From the NCBI GenBank assembly GCA_963666535.1, contig OY762913.1, forward strand, positions 868,001 through 932,000: a stretch of DNA of 64,000 nt, given 5' to 3'. Of the stretch, positions 1 to 10,178 are shown piece by piece. The notes under the pieces were generated by a model. It was not told the origin of the DNA, made no database searches, and saw only the letters and a list, made by a program, of their open reading frames with translations. Every line of letters starts with the position of its first letter. Positions within the stretch are counted from its first letter, which is position 1. A program made the position numbers and the translations under genes. The stretch comes from G963666535 sp963666535. Lineage in GTDB: Bacteria; Bacillota; Clostridia; Oscillospirales; Oscillospiraceae.

Positions 1-906
1 GGTGTGGCGCAGCGGGCGGCGCTGAGCGCCAAAGCAACGGCCTCTGGCGGACGGACGCCCCATGTGCTGGTCATGTCGGCAACCCCTATCCCGCGGACAC
101 TGGCGCTGGTGGTGTACGGAGATTTGGATGTATCCGTGATCGATGAGCTGCCACCCGGGCGAAGCCCGGTCAAGACGTTCCTGGTGGGCGAGGACAAGCG
201 GCAGCGGATGTATGATTTTGTCCGCAAGCTGGTGGGCGAGGGGCGGCAGGCCTATATCGTTTGCCCAGCCGTGGAGGAGAGCGATCAGGACGAGGGCGGC
301 ACCGACCTGAAGACGGTGCTGGCGTATGCCGGAAAGCTGCAGACAGAGGTGTTCCCCGCTCTGCGGGTGGGATTGATTCATGGAAAGTTAAAGCCCAGGG
401 AGAAAGAGCAGGTCATGGAGGACTTCTCCCGTGGAAATTTGGATGTGCTGGTGTCCACCACCGTCATTGAAGTGGGGGTGGATGTACCCAACGCGGCGCT
501 GATGATCGTGGAAAACGCCGAGCGGTTTGGGCTGTCACAGCTCCATCAGCTGCGGGGGCGCGTTGGCCGCGGGGCGCACCAATCCTACTGTATATTGGTC
601 ACCGCCACCCGGGCATCGGAAACGCGGGAACGGCTGAAAACACTGTGTGCCACAACAGATGGGTTCAAGATTGCGGAAAAAGACCTGCAGTACCGCGGCC
701 CAGGTGATTTTTTCGGTGGGCGGCAGCACGGCCTGCCCACGCTGCGTCTTGCGGATTTGGTGGGGGACATGCGGCTGCTGCAGGAAGCACAGGACGCGGC
801 CCGGGAACTGCTGACGGCTGACCCGGCTTTGACGCTGCCCCAGCATCGGCCGGTGATGGAGCGGGTAAGGGGACTATTTGTCGCAAACCCCGATATATTT
901 AACTGA
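1..906 (+). CDS. recG: ATP-dependent DNA helicase RecG, C-terminal part
   Basis: The reading frame is already open at base 1, so this is the last ~301 residues of RecG (about 680 aa when complete). RecG remodels stalled replication forks and branch-migrates Holliday junctions. Visible superfamily-2 helicase signatures are the SATPIPRTLAL segment (motif III) near residue 26, STTVIEVGVDVPNA (motif V) near 157 and QLRGRVGRG (motif VI) near 183, followed by the RecG tail with DLQYRGPGDFFGGRQHG. The N-terminal wedge domain and Walker A lie upstream of the window. The next gene starts 16 bases downstream, suggesting one operon. Confidence 0.95.
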   Translation, partial: GVAQRAALSAKATASGGRTPHVLVMSATPIPRTLALVVYGDLDVSVIDELPPGRSPVKTFLVGEDKRQRMYDFVRKLVGEGRQAYIVCPAVEESDQDEGGTDLKTVLAYAGKLQTEVFPALRVGLIHGKLKPREKEQVMEDFSRGNLDVLVSTTVIEVGVDVPNAALMIVENAERFGLSQLHQLRGRVGRGAHQSYCILVTATRASETRERLKTLCATTDGFKIAEKDLQYRGPGDFFGGRQHGLPTLRLADLVGDMRLLQEAQDAARELLTADPALTLPQHRPVMERVRGLFVANPDIFN

Positions 907-921
907 CAGGGAGAGACAGAG

Positions 922-1371
922 ATGCTGACCATACGAGAGATGACGGACGACGACCGGGACGCTGTGCTGGTCATGGCACGCAGCTTTTACGAAAGTCCGG
1001 CCTGTGACCACGAGGTGCCGGAGGAGATTCTGGAAAGGAATTTCGCCGCGGCTTGCAGCCGGGAGGAACTGTGCCTAAGGGGATTTTTACTGCTTGACGG
1101 TGAGGCACTTGCCGGATATTGTTACTGTGTTCGCGCCTATGCCACAGAAGCCGGTGGGGGCTGCGTTTGGATTGAGGATCTGTACCTCCGGCCCGAGTGC
1201 CGGGGGAAGGGCTACGGTACAGCGGTGGTGGAGCACATCGCCGCGTTGTATGCCGACTGCCGGCGAATCCGGCTGGAGGTCACGCCTTCCAACGAGCGGG
1301 CTGCCGCGCTGTACCAAAAGCTGGGGTTCGAGTATCTGACTTACCGGCAGATGGTGTGGGACAGGCTTTAA
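922..1371 (+). CDS. GNAT family N-acetyltransferase
   Basis: 149 aa, one GNAT fold. The acetyl-CoA pyrophosphate-binding loop is RGKGYG at residues 94-99, preceded by the beta-4 strand IEDLYLRPE; the C-terminal NERAAALYQKLGF segment is also typical. ATG is preceded by a GGGAGAGA ribosome site. It sits 16 bases after recG and 5' of the redox-protein/mutY genes, so it is probably cotranscribed with them. The acceptor substrate cannot be read from the sequence; a small-molecule or protein N-terminal amine is possible. Confidence 0.85.
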   Translation: MLTIREMTDDDRDAVLVMARSFYESPACDHEVPEEILERNFAAACSREELCLRGFLLLDGEALAGYCYCVRAYATEAGGGCVWIEDLYLRPECRGKGYGTAVVEHIAALYADCRRIRLEVTPSNERAAALYQKLGFEYLTYRQMVWDRL

Positions 1372-1409
1372 ACGAGGGCAATTATTAAGATTTAAGGGTG
1401 GTACAAAAC

Positions 1410-1799
1410 GTGAGCAAGATGGAATGCGCAAAGAAGCTGCGGGCAGAACTAGGGGTTCACTATAATTGCTGCCAGTCGGTACTGGTGCCCTATGCAAAGG
1501 AATTGGGCATGACTGAACAGGATGCTTATCAGCTGGGGGCGCACTTTGGCTCCGGAATGCGGTTCGGGTCAACCTGCGGCGCGGTGACCGGCGGGCTGAT
1601 GGTGCTGGGCGCGATGGGCTGCGATGAAACGGTTTCGGAGCTGTTTTTAAGCCGATTTAAGGAGAAATATGCCGCATTGGATTGCGCTGCGATGCTGAAG
1701 CTGGCTGAGGAGCGGGGCGAGGAGAAAAAGAACCATTGCGACGGCGCGGTGTTCGTGTCCCTTGAATTGTTGGGGGAACTGACGGGGGAACACGTGTGA
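1410..1799 (+). CDS. C_GCAxxG_C_C family redox protein
   Basis: About 129 aa. Cysteine motifs match the C_GCAxxG_C_C family: NCCQSV near the N terminus, FGSTCGAVTGG in the middle and NHCDG near the C terminus. These are thought to bind metal or act in redox chemistry, but no reaction is established. GTG 1410 is preferred because AGGGTGG lies about 8 bases upstream; an in-frame GTG at 1398 would sit inside that ribosome site and ATG 1419 is a second alternative. The stop overlaps the mutY start (GTGTGA), so the two are translationally coupled. Confidence 0.8.
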   Translation: MSKMECAKKLRAELGVHYNCCQSVLVPYAKELGMTEQDAYQLGAHFGSGMRFGSTCGAVTGGLMVLGAMGCDETVSELFLSRFKEKYAALDCAAMLKLAEERGEEKKNHCDGAVFVSLELLGELTGEHV

Positions 1800-2836
1800 A
1801 CGAGCTGAAGCAGCTTCCCATTCCTCTGTTGGCATGGTATCGGGAAAACGCCCGGACGCTTCCCTGGAGAAGCGACCCCACGCCATACCATGTGCTGGTT
1901 TCCGAAATTATGCTCCAGCAGACACGGGTGGCGGCGGTTTTGGACTACTACCGCCGCTTTCTGGCTGAACTGCCCGATCTTGTGGCGCTGTCCCAGGTGT
2001 CCGAGGACCGGCTGATGAAGCTGTGGCAGGGCTTGGGGTACTACAACCGAGCCCGAAACCTGCAAAAGGCGGCGCGGCAGATCAACGAGGCGTGTGGCGG
2101 AGTGTTTCCGGACACTTTTGACGGGCTGCGCGCGCTGGCGGGTGTGGGTGATTACACGGCGGGGGCCGTTGGGTCCATTGCCTTCGGATTGCCGGTTCCC
2201 GCCGTGGACGGAAACGTGCTGCGGGTGGTGGCCCGCTTGACAGGAGACGCGGGTGATATCTCTACCCCCGCCATGAAAAAAGCAGTCACCGAAAAGCTGA
2301 CTGCGATCCTCCCCACGGCATGTCCGGGGGATTTTAATCAGGCACTGATGGAACTGGGTGCGGTAGTCTGCCTGCCCAACGGCGCGCCGCTGTGTGAGGA
2401 ATGCCCCTGCCGGGCATTCTGCGCGGCGCATTTACAGGACAAGACCGACGTTCTGCCCGTAAAGGCCCCCAAAAAGGCACGTAAGGCAGAACAAAAGGTG
2501 ATTTTCCTCATTGTGTATCATAACTGCGTTGCGCTCCGCCGTCGACCGGCCAAAGGCCTTTTGGCAGGCCTTTGGGAGTACCCAAACGAGCCGGAACCGG
2601 CAGAGAATTGCCTGAAAACATGGGGAATTACCCCGCACCATGAGGAATTTGCAGGGGTGGGACGTCACATCTTCACCCACCGGGAATGGGGGATGACGGG
2701 TCGGTTCGTGGAACCGGAGAGCGATGCCCTCCCTGAAGGATGGGCGTGGGCGGACAAGGCCGCGCTTCGGACGGAATACGCGCTGCCCAGCGCCTATGGT
2801 TGTTTCGAACGATTTGTGGAGGAACGATTAAAATGA
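1796..2836 (+). CDS. mutY: A/G-specific adenine DNA glycosylase MutY
   Basis: 346 aa. Removes adenine mispaired with 8-oxoguanine or guanine in base-excision repair. The HhH-GPD core contains the catalytic Glu37 in SEIMLQQTRV, the hairpin LAGVGDYTAGAVG and the Asp in AVDGNVLRV. The [4Fe-4S] loop follows as C-x7-C-x2-C-x5-C (E. coli spacing is x6 for the first gap). The C-terminal ~120 residues form the NUDIX-like 8-oxoG recognition domain. GTG start overlaps the upstream stop by four bases, and the stop overlaps the next ATG (ATGA). This makes a tightly coupled operon with the redox and radical-SAM genes. Confidence 0.95.
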   Translation: MNELKQLPIPLLAWYRENARTLPWRSDPTPYHVLVSEIMLQQTRVAAVLDYYRRFLAELPDLVALSQVSEDRLMKLWQGLGYYNRARNLQKAARQINEACGGVFPDTFDGLRALAGVGDYTAGAVGSIAFGLPVPAVDGNVLRVVARLTGDAGDISTPAMKKAVTEKLTAILPTACPGDFNQALMELGAVVCLPNGAPLCEECPCRAFCAAHLQDKTDVLPVKAPKKARKAEQKVIFLIVYHNCVALRRRPAKGLLAGLWEYPNEPEPAENCLKTWGITPHHEEFAGVGRHIFTHREWGMTGRFVEPESDALPEGWAWADKAALRTEYALPSAYGCFERFVEERLK

Positions 2837-3723
2837 GGTGTACCCTTTGTCCCCACGTCTGCGATGCGCTGCGGGATGAAACCAGTGGGGCAGGTCTGTG
2901 CGGGATGCCGTCGGTGCCTGTGCTGGCGAGAGCGGCGCTCCATTTCTGGGAGGAACCGCCCATTTCCGGTACCAATGGTTCCGGCGCAGTGTTTTTCTCC
3001 GGCTGTGTTCTGAGGTGCGCGTTTTGTCAGAACGAAAGCATCAGCCGGGGCGGCGTGGGAGAACAGGTGACCGAGCGGCGACTGAACGAAATTTTTCGGC
3101 AGCTGATTGCCCAGGGAGCACACAACATTAACCTTGTCACGCCAACGCAGTATACCCATGTGCTGGGGCGGGTGCTGGAAGAAAAACCGCCCGTTCCCGT
3201 GGTGTGGAACACCGGGGGATACGAACGGGTGGAGACGCTGAAACGGTTGGAGGGAAAGGTGGATATTTATCTGCCGGATTTCAAATATCCCGACGAAGAG
3301 GCGTCGCTGCGGTACTCCGGCGCTTCCGATTACCCCGAGGCGGCAAAGGCTGCTATTTGCGAAATGGTGCGGCAGACAGGCCCGTGCATACTGGAGGACG
3401 GGCTGCTCAAGCGCGGCGTTCTCATTCGCCATCTCCTGCTGCCCGGCCGGGTGAATGAGGCCAAAGAAGTTATGGATTGGGTGGCCGAAACCTTTCCGCC
3501 GAATACTGTGTTGTTTTCTCTGATGAGTCAGTATATGCCGTGGGGACAGCTGGAAGGCTGCCCGGAGCTTGCCCGGCGGCTGCGTCCCTCAGAGGTGCGG
3601 GCGGCGGAGGAATATATGGCAGTGCTGGGACTTGCGGGTTACACCCAGGGGCAAGAGGCGGCCGAACGGGAATACATCCCAGACTTTGATCTGACTGGGG
3701 TGAAAACACAAGAGACAATGTAA
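2833..3723 (+). CDS. PflA-like radical SAM protein
   Basis: 296 aa. Radical SAM cluster C58-x3-C62-x2-C65 (SGCVLRCAFCQN) that would bind a [4Fe-4S] cluster and cleave S-adenosylmethionine. The N terminus has additional cysteines (C3, C6, C10, C23). The overall pattern fits COG1313, annotated as putative pyruvate-formate-lyase activating enzyme-like; no glycyl-radical partner enzyme is nearby, so the true substrate is unknown. ATG 2833 overlaps the mutY stop; upstream in-frame codons lie inside mutY and are not used. Confidence 0.85.
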   Translation: MRCTLCPHVCDALRDETSGAGLCGMPSVPVLARAALHFWEEPPISGTNGSGAVFFSGCVLRCAFCQNESISRGGVGEQVTERRLNEIFRQLIAQGAHNINLVTPTQYTHVLGRVLEEKPPVPVVWNTGGYERVETLKRLEGKVDIYLPDFKYPDEEASLRYSGASDYPEAAKAAICEMVRQTGPCILEDGLLKRGVLIRHLLLPGRVNEAKEVMDWVAETFPPNTVLFSLMSQYMPWGQLEGCPELARRLRPSEVRAAEEYMAVLGLAGYTQGQEAAEREYIPDFDLTGVKTQETM

Positions 3724-3770
3724 GATACAGGGAAAGCGCCCGTGCAAGGGGTGGGAATGAGGAGAATAAG

Positions 3771-4139
3771 ATGAAAAACAAGCTGTACCAAGGCTGGAAA
3801 TATTGTCTTGCCCTTTTGCTGGCCTTAGACGCTGTGCCTTGCCTGTTCTATCTTGTAACGATGCAGGAACCCGCAGACATTATGGCAGTCATGGTAATCA
3901 CGCTGTTCCTGTGGTGTCCCGGTGCGGGTGCGGTGATTGGCTTGCTGTTTGGCCGAAAACATGGATTGGGCTTGTTGCCTGGGGCAACGGCGCTTTTTGC
4001 CATGCTGCTCCTGCATGCCGTTCTTTCTCACTTCACGCTGCCACTAGCGCTTCCCACCGTTTTGGTAGTTCTTGCCGGAAACGGGATCGGCGCAGCCGTG
4101 CGGAAAGTACGGGCGCACAAGGATGCAAGTGCAAGGTGA
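3771..4139 (+). CDS. Small integral membrane protein, unknown function
   Basis: 122 aa, not recognised as a named family. About four hydrophobic segments (roughly residues 11-30, 38-60, 67-86 and 88-108) with a basic C-terminal tail (RKVRAHKDASAR). ATG has a GAGGAGAATAAG ribosome site. It is 47 bases after the radical-SAM gene and may be the last gene of that operon. Function cannot be inferred from context. Confidence 0.6.
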   Translation: MKNKLYQGWKYCLALLLALDAVPCLFYLVTMQEPADIMAVMVITLFLWCPGAGAVIGLLFGRKHGLGLLPGATALFAMLLLHAVLSHFTLPLALPTVLVVLAGNGIGAAVRKVRAHKDASAR

Positions 4140-4174
4140 TTGCGGCTTAAAAAAACGCATTTGTACCATCAATC

Positions 4175-5062
4175 TTATAATAATTGAGCCATGTCTGACG
4201 GCAATGGCAGCGAAAAGGACAGGGGTTCTCCCGTGATGGGATGGAGAAAAAACACCTCTGCCGAATGGAGGGCGGGTCGGCCGATCAAGTCGTTGTTTTC
4301 GGTGCCGTAGAGAAAATCACCCGTCAAAGGGTGCCCCAGATAGGCCATGTGGACCCGGATCTGATGGGTGCGTCCGGTGTCCAGCTCCAACCGAAGTAAG
4401 CTGCGGCCGTGGGTTGAGGAGAGTACCTGGTATTCTGTGCGGGCGTGAAGTCCATCCGTGCGGACTTCACGGGCGATGATGGAGCCGTCCATCCGTCCAA
4501 TGGGAGCGTCAATTATGCCACGAAGCGGTTCCGGCACACCCTCGCACACAGCGAGGTAGACACGACGGAAGGCGGAGGTGTGCAGCTGGTTCTGCAGCTG
4601 CTGCTGGGCGTGGGCGTGTTTTGCGATGATGATGAGTCCCGTGGTGCCCTTGTCCAGTCGGTGGACCGGGTGGTAGTCGGCGCGGATGCCCTGCTTCCGG
4701 TAGTATCCCACCACCAAATTGCCCAATGTGTCGTTAAAGTGACCGTGACCGGGATGGGAGAGGATGCCTGCCGGTTTGTTGATCACCAGCAGGTCGTCGT
4801 CCTCCCAGACGAGATCCAATGGGCCATCGGCAGGGACGATATCGCTGCGGGATATATCGTCGCCTACCAGAACGGAGAGAGTTTGCCCCTCGAACACCCG
4901 CTGAGGTGTGCTGACGCGCAGACCGTCCAGCAGGATGCCCTCCGGCAGCCACTTGATGCGCCGGATCACGGCGGTGGAGAGATGCAGATTCCGCCGCAGG
5001 ATAGAATCTACGGTTTTGCCGCAGGCATCGGCATCGATGCGTAGCATTAGTCTTCTTGCCAT
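4175..5062 (-). CDS. RluA family pseudouridine synthase
   Basis: 295 aa. Isomerises uridine to pseudouridine in rRNA or tRNA. An N-terminal S4-like RNA-binding region (residues ~15-70) precedes the RluA catalytic domain. The catalytic Asp is in HRLDKGTTG near residue 136; the RTHQIRVHMAYLGHPLTGD motif follows near 230. AGGAGGG lies eight bases upstream of the ATG. It faces the preceding gene and is divergent from hemW. The exact target uridine (RluD- or YlyB/YhcT-like) cannot be assigned from the sequence. Confidence 0.9.
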   Translation of the reverse strand: MARRLMLRIDADACGKTVDSILRRNLHLSTAVIRRIKWLPEGILLDGLRVSTPQRVFEGQTLSVLVGDDISRSDIVPADGPLDLVWEDDDLLVINKPAGILSHPGHGHFNDTLGNLVVGYYRKQGIRADYHPVHRLDKGTTGLIIIAKHAHAQQQLQNQLHTSAFRRVYLAVCEGVPEPLRGIIDAPIGRMDGSIIAREVRTDGLHARTEYQVLSSTHGRSLLRLELDTGRTHQIRVHMAYLGHPLTGDFLYGTENNDLIGRPALHSAEVFFLHPITGEPLSFSLPLPSDMAQLL

Positions 5063-5194
5063 AGAGCACCCTCCTTTTTCTTGAGTATACGGGCAAAGGG
5101 CGCTGCTGTCGAGAGAAATTACAAAAACACTTTTCTAACGGCGAAAAATAAGGTATGATATAGAATCATGGGATTCCAAAGGGAGGCTCCTTTT

Positions 5195-6400
5195 ATGGCG
5201 GACAAGCTTGGGCTTTATATACATATCCCCTTTTGTCGCAGTAAGTGCGTTTACTGCGATTTTTACTCTCTGGCAGGCAGGGAGGAACGGATGAAGGACT
5301 ATCAGCGGGCGCTTTTGGCTCACCTGCGGGAAACAGCGCCGCTGGCCCGGGGGTTTGAAGTGGACAGTGTCTATTTCGGTGGCGGAACGCCGACCTATTA
5401 TGGGGCAAAACGACTCAAAGAGCTGCTGTTCGCCGTAAAGAAATGCTACAGGGTTGCCCGGAATGCCGAAATTACCGTTGAGGCCAATCCGGACAGCGTG
5501 GACAAGAAATCCATGAATTTGCTGCGGCGTGCGGGGGTGAACCGCGTTTCACTGGGGGTACAGTCCGCCTGTGATGATGATCTGATCGGACTCAGCCGCG
5601 CCCATACGTTTGAACAGGCACGTCAGGCGGTTACCGATATCCGGCAGGCGAAGATCAAAAATCTGAGTGTTGATCTGATCTTTGGTTTGCCGGGACAGAC
5701 GCTGGACACATGGCGGGATAGCGTGGAGCGGGTGCTGAATCTTGCGCCGGAACACTTGTCCTGTTATGGATTGAAGGTAGAAGAAAACACGCCCCTTTGG
5801 CTGCAGGTGCAGAACAGGAGCGTGTCACTTCCCGATGACGATACGCAGGCGGACCTGTACCTGTGGACGGTGTCTACATTGGAAGAAGCGGGTTACCATC
5901 AGTATGAAATATCCAATTTTGCGCAGAAGGGATATGCATCCCGGCACAACCTGCGCTACTGGCAGGGACGGCCCTACATCGGCTTCGGCCCCGGAGCGCA
6001 CTCTGATTTTGGGGGTCGCCGCTACTCTTTTCTGAAAGATCTGGATGCGTACATTGACGGAGTGTTGGATGGCGGACGCATCATCGACGCTTCGGAAGAT
6101 ATCCCACAGCGGGAGCGGGGCGGAGAGTATCTGATGCTGCGCCTGAGGACAACCCATGGCATTGAGGAGTGGGAATACCGCCGCAACTATTACATGGATT
6201 TTGACCCCATCGCTGAAAAGCTGGTCAGCTATGAGCGGCAGGGGTGGGCAGAGCGTAGCGGAAACCGCTGGCGGTTTACACCCAAAGGGTTTCTGCTGTC
6301 AAATCAGCTGATCGGCGAGCTGTTGGAATGCCAGGAGCAGGTCACATTGGAACGAATTCTGCCCAAGCTTCGGGAGCAACAGGCCAAGCAAGCACGCTAA
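5195..6400 (+). CDS. hemW: Radical SAM haem chaperone HemW (coproporphyrinogen oxidase-like)
   Basis: 401 aa. Cluster-binding cysteines C14, C18 and C21 in IPFCRSKCVYCDF, followed by VYFGGGTPT and the HemN_C-like C-terminal domain. The family was long annotated as coproporphyrinogen III oxidase, but HemW members bind haem and lack oxidase activity; no other haem genes are present here. ATG 5195 is chosen because AAAGGGAGG lies just upstream; the in-frame ATG 5168 has no ribosome site. A strong hairpin terminator starts at the stop codon. Confidence 0.9.
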   Translation: MADKLGLYIHIPFCRSKCVYCDFYSLAGREERMKDYQRALLAHLRETAPLARGFEVDSVYFGGGTPTYYGAKRLKELLFAVKKCYRVARNAEITVEANPDSVDKKSMNLLRRAGVNRVSLGVQSACDDDLIGLSRAHTFEQARQAVTDIRQAKIKNLSVDLIFGLPGQTLDTWRDSVERVLNLAPEHLSCYGLKVEENTPLWLQVQNRSVSLPDDDTQADLYLWTVSTLEEAGYHQYEISNFAQKGYASRHNLRYWQGRPYIGFGPGAHSDFGGRRYSFLKDLDAYIDGVLDGGRIIDASEDIPQRERGGEYLMLRLRTTHGIEEWEYRRNYYMDFDPIAEKLVSYERQGWAERSGNRWRFTPKGFLLSNQLIGELLECQEQVTLERILPKLREQQAKQAR

Positions 6401-6439
6401 AATGCGGCAAAAGGAGAACCAATCCTTTTGCCGCATTTT
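6399..6439 (+). terminator. Rho-independent terminator of hemW
   Basis: Perfect 17-base inverted repeat (AAAATGCGGCAAAAGGA and its complement) around a 7-base loop, ending in a T run. It begins inside the hemW stop codon. Confidence 0.9.
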
Positions 6440-6514
6440 CCTGAAAACGGCAGCATAACAACCAACAAAAGGAGAAACCATCAGAACATTTTTAATTAAT
6501 TTTCACAAAAACTA

Positions 6515-6543
6515 TTGACAAATCGGGGACAATATCGTATATT
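6515..6543 (+). promoter_or_regulatory. Strong sigma-A promoter of the 6.55-kb ncRNA
   Basis: Consensus -35 TTGACA (6515-6520), exactly 17 bases, then -10 TATATT (6538-6543). Expected start near 6550. The spacer is GC-rich in its middle (GGGGAC), resembling the rRNA promoters further along. Confidence 0.8.
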
Positions 6544-6549
6544 GTAGTC

Positions 6550-6873
6550 AGAAAGGGTGAGTCCAATGTACTGAGTAAGTCCACCGGACAAAAAATCACT
6601 CCCAGCGAAGACTCAAGATCCAGTGCAGTGCAATTTGCGAGTAAGTTATGTTACAGGCTCATTGTTATGAGAGGCACCATACGTGCAGAAGAAAAAGAAG
6701 TAACCAGAAACAGCTCAGAACGCAGTGCAAACAGCTTGAGACCTTCGCAATTCGCAGAAAGAAGAGGTTAACCAAAACGTGGTAGATCCCAACACTGAAC
6801 AGAAGTGACCCCCTACTCGCGCTGGACGGGTAGGGGGTCGGTGTTTGCCGCCGCCATCAGGCGGCTTTTTTTT
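6550..6873 (+). ncRNA. Candidate structured non-coding RNA, ~320 nt
   Basis: A consensus promoter and a perfect terminator bracket 324 bases with no convincing ORF. Local hairpins are visible: GGGTGA (6555) with TCACTC (6596), GTCC/GGAC near 6579, CTCAT/ATGAG near 6658 and GCAC/GTGC near 6673. Long-range complements are CTCAAG (6612) with CTTGAG (6735) and TTGCGAG (6635) with CTTCGCAA (6743). These cross, so a pseudoknot is possible. It lacks tmRNA, RNase P and SRP signatures and is not obviously 6S RNA. A 34-codon ATG frame at 6667 has no ribosome site. Family unknown; RNA nature is inferred. Confidence 0.6.
6807..6873 (+). terminator. Double-hairpin terminator of the ncRNA
   Basis: First stem GACCCCCTAC (6807-6816) with GTAGGGGGTC (6830-6839). 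Second stem GCCGCC-ATCA-GGCGGC (6850-6865) followed by eight T residues, a textbook intrinsic terminator. Confidence 0.9.
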
Positions 6874-6886
6874 GTTGCGGAAAGAA

Positions 6887-6917
6887 AACCGGTGTGAAGA
6901 AATCCTTCACACCGGCA
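6887..6917 (-). terminator. Terminator of metA
   Basis: Inverted repeat CCGGTGTGAAG (6889-6899) and CTTCACACCGG (6905-6915), followed on the minus strand by TTTTCTTT. It lies directly after the metA stop. Confidence 0.8.
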
Positions 6918-6919
6918 AA

Positions 6920-7840
6920 TCATTCATCCAGTTGTTTTAAATCGTAGGGCGTGGTCTGATAAACGTAGTAGTTGAGCCAGTTGGTAAACAAAAGCTGCCC
7001 CGTAGAGCGCCAACGGACGATCGGCGCCTTCGTGGAATCGTCATGGGGGAAATAGTGGGCGGGTACCGCGATGTCCAGCCCTTTGTCCCTGTCCCGAAAG
7101 TACTCCTTCGCCAACGTGTCAGGGTCGTATTCCGAATGGCCCATGAGGAAAAAGTTGCGGTTATCCGCACTTTTAACGGCAAAAACACCGGCCTCATCAG
7201 AGGTGGAAAGCAGCTCAAGCTGGGGAACAGCGAGGATATCCGCCTCCCGCACCTCGGTATACCGGGAATGGGGGGCACAAAACACGTCATCAAAGCCGCG
7301 GAACATGGGAGAGGTTTTTTTCAATACGGTATGTTCATAAATACCGAAAAGCTTTTTGGGCAGACTGTATTTCTGCACCCCATAGTGGTAGTACAGCCCG
7401 GCTTGGGCGCCCCAACAGATGTGAAGGGTAGAATGCACATGGGTCTTGGCCCACGCCATCATCTGGCACAGCTCGTCCCAATAGTCAACATCGCCGAAAT
7501 CAAGGTTTTCCACCGGCGCACCGGTGATGATCATGCCATCATACTTCTTATCTCTGATCTCGGAAAAGGTGGTATAGAATGACTCTAGGTGCTGCTCGTC
7601 CACATTTTTTGAGGTGTGGCTGGACATCTGCAGCAATTCAACCTTAATTTGCAGCGGTGTGTTCGATAGTTTCCGCAGCAACTGTATCTCGGTGACAATC
7701 TTAGTGGGCATCAGATTGAGAATCAGAAGGTTAAGAGGACGGATGTCCTGATGCAGGGCACGGTACTCTGTCATAACAAAAATGTTTTCTCCCTCCAGCA
7801 CGGCGCGTGCGGGAAGTGCATCGGGAATACGAATGGGCAT
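6920..7840 (-). CDS. metA: Homoserine O-acetyltransferase (MetA family, acetyl-CoA type)
   Basis: 306 aa, glutamine-amidotransferase-like fold. Catalytic Cys142 lies in HICWGAQAGLYYHYG, and the His/Glu pair in GHSEYDPDTL. Residue 111, which sets the acyl donor in this family, is Glu (GAPVE), the form associated with acetyl-CoA; Gly at this position gives succinyl-CoA. The enzyme activates homoserine for methionine synthesis. ATG has a GGAGGTG ribosome site. The gene stands alone, convergent with the ncRNA and divergent from the rRNA operon. Confidence 0.93.
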   Translation of the reverse strand: MPIRIPDALPARAVLEGENIFVMTEYRALHQDIRPLNLLILNLMPTKIVTEIQLLRKLSNTPLQIKVELLQMSSHTSKNVDEQHLESFYTTFSEIRDKKYDGMIITGAPVENLDFGDVDYWDELCQMMAWAKTHVHSTLHICWGAQAGLYYHYGVQKYSLPKKLFGIYEHTVLKKTSPMFRGFDDVFCAPHSRYTEVREADILAVPQLELLSTSDEAGVFAVKSADNRNFFLMGHSEYDPDTLAKEYFRDRDKGLDIAVPAHYFPHDDSTKAPIVRWRSTGQLLFTNWLNYYVYQTTPYDLKQLDE

Positions 7841-8025
7841 AAAGACACCTCCGAAAGCAGAATAAACTCTGATATTAGGGTATCACATAAGAAGTGTTTC
7901 CGCAACCGCGAATCCTATGGACAGATGTATGCATTATGTGGACGGACTGGCGACGCTATACATTATATATACGCGAAAATGAAAGCGGCTCTGTAGAAAA
8001 AAACAGAAAAACCGCGAAAAAGGTG

Positions 8026-8054
8026 TTGACTTTCCATTGGCGGTGTGTTAGTCT
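8026..8054 (+). promoter_or_regulatory. rRNA promoter P1
   Basis: -35 TTGACT (8026-8031), 17-base spacer, -10 TAGTCT (8049-8054). The spacer ends in GGTGTGT, very like the P2 spacer end (GATGTGT). Confidence 0.75.
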
Positions 8055-8147
8055 ATGAAAGTCGCACGGCACCTGAACAGTTGAAAAGAGTGAAAGCGCA
8101 GCCCAATCTTCCAACGTGAGTTCGAGAAGATAAGTTGAAAAAAACTC

Positions 8148-8176
8148 TTGACAATACAGGGACGATGTGTTAGAAT
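8148..8176 (+). promoter_or_regulatory. rRNA promoter P2
   Basis: -35 TTGACA (8148-8153), 17-base spacer, -10 TAGAAT (8171-8176). Start expected near 8183, about 200 bases before 16S. The leader from there to 8381 contains no ORF; it is AT-rich and presumably carries antitermination and processing signals. Confidence 0.85.
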
Positions 8177-8381
8177 GAAATTCCGCTGCTGAGAGCGGTG
8201 TGCACCTTGTAAATTAAACAACGTGAAGAAACACAACGAAGCACCAAAAAAGGACAAAAGTTGTACTAGGAAGCAAATTGCACAAGCAGTTTGTGACGAA
8301 GCAACTGTTTTAATTACTTTGAAGCTAAGAGAAGTTTCAATACAATGATTTGAGCAAATCGAACGATTTGTTTAGATACCA

Positions 8382-9918
<1,537 letters not shown>

Positions 9919-10040
9919 AGACTTCGAGAGATGAAATACTCTTTCGTAACGTCCTATGGTCAGGACTTTTTTGGAGCAGTGCAAATCACGTTGTTTAATT
10001 TAGAGGGTACACGCCGACACGGCGGGGAACCGTCCAAGAT

Positions 10041-10117
10041 GGGCCCATAGCTCAGCTGGTTAGAGCGTACGACTGATAATCGTAAGGTCGGTGGTTCGAG
10101 TCCACTTGGGCCCACCA
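10041..10117 (+). tRNA. tRNA-Ile (GAT)
   Basis: 77 bases including encoded CCA. Acceptor GGGCCCA/TGGGCCC, anticodon loop CTGATAA with anticodon GAT at 10075-10077, T loop GTTCGAGTC. First spacer tRNA between 16S and 23S. Confidence 0.98.
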
Positions 10118-10178
10118 AAACGACCAAGCGAAGCCGTGAAGCGGTTAAGACCAGACGGCGAAGCCAACATAAGCATAT

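Noticed and set aside
1391..1410. T-box motif (AGGGTGGTAC)
   Set aside because: Only the ribosome-site part resembles it; no specifier stem or terminator lies upstream and the following sequence does not match.
6550..6873. tmRNA, RNase P or SRP RNA
   Set aside because: No tag-peptide frame or tRNA-like ends, no RNase P core motifs, and no SRP GGTGNNNGG-type loop were found.
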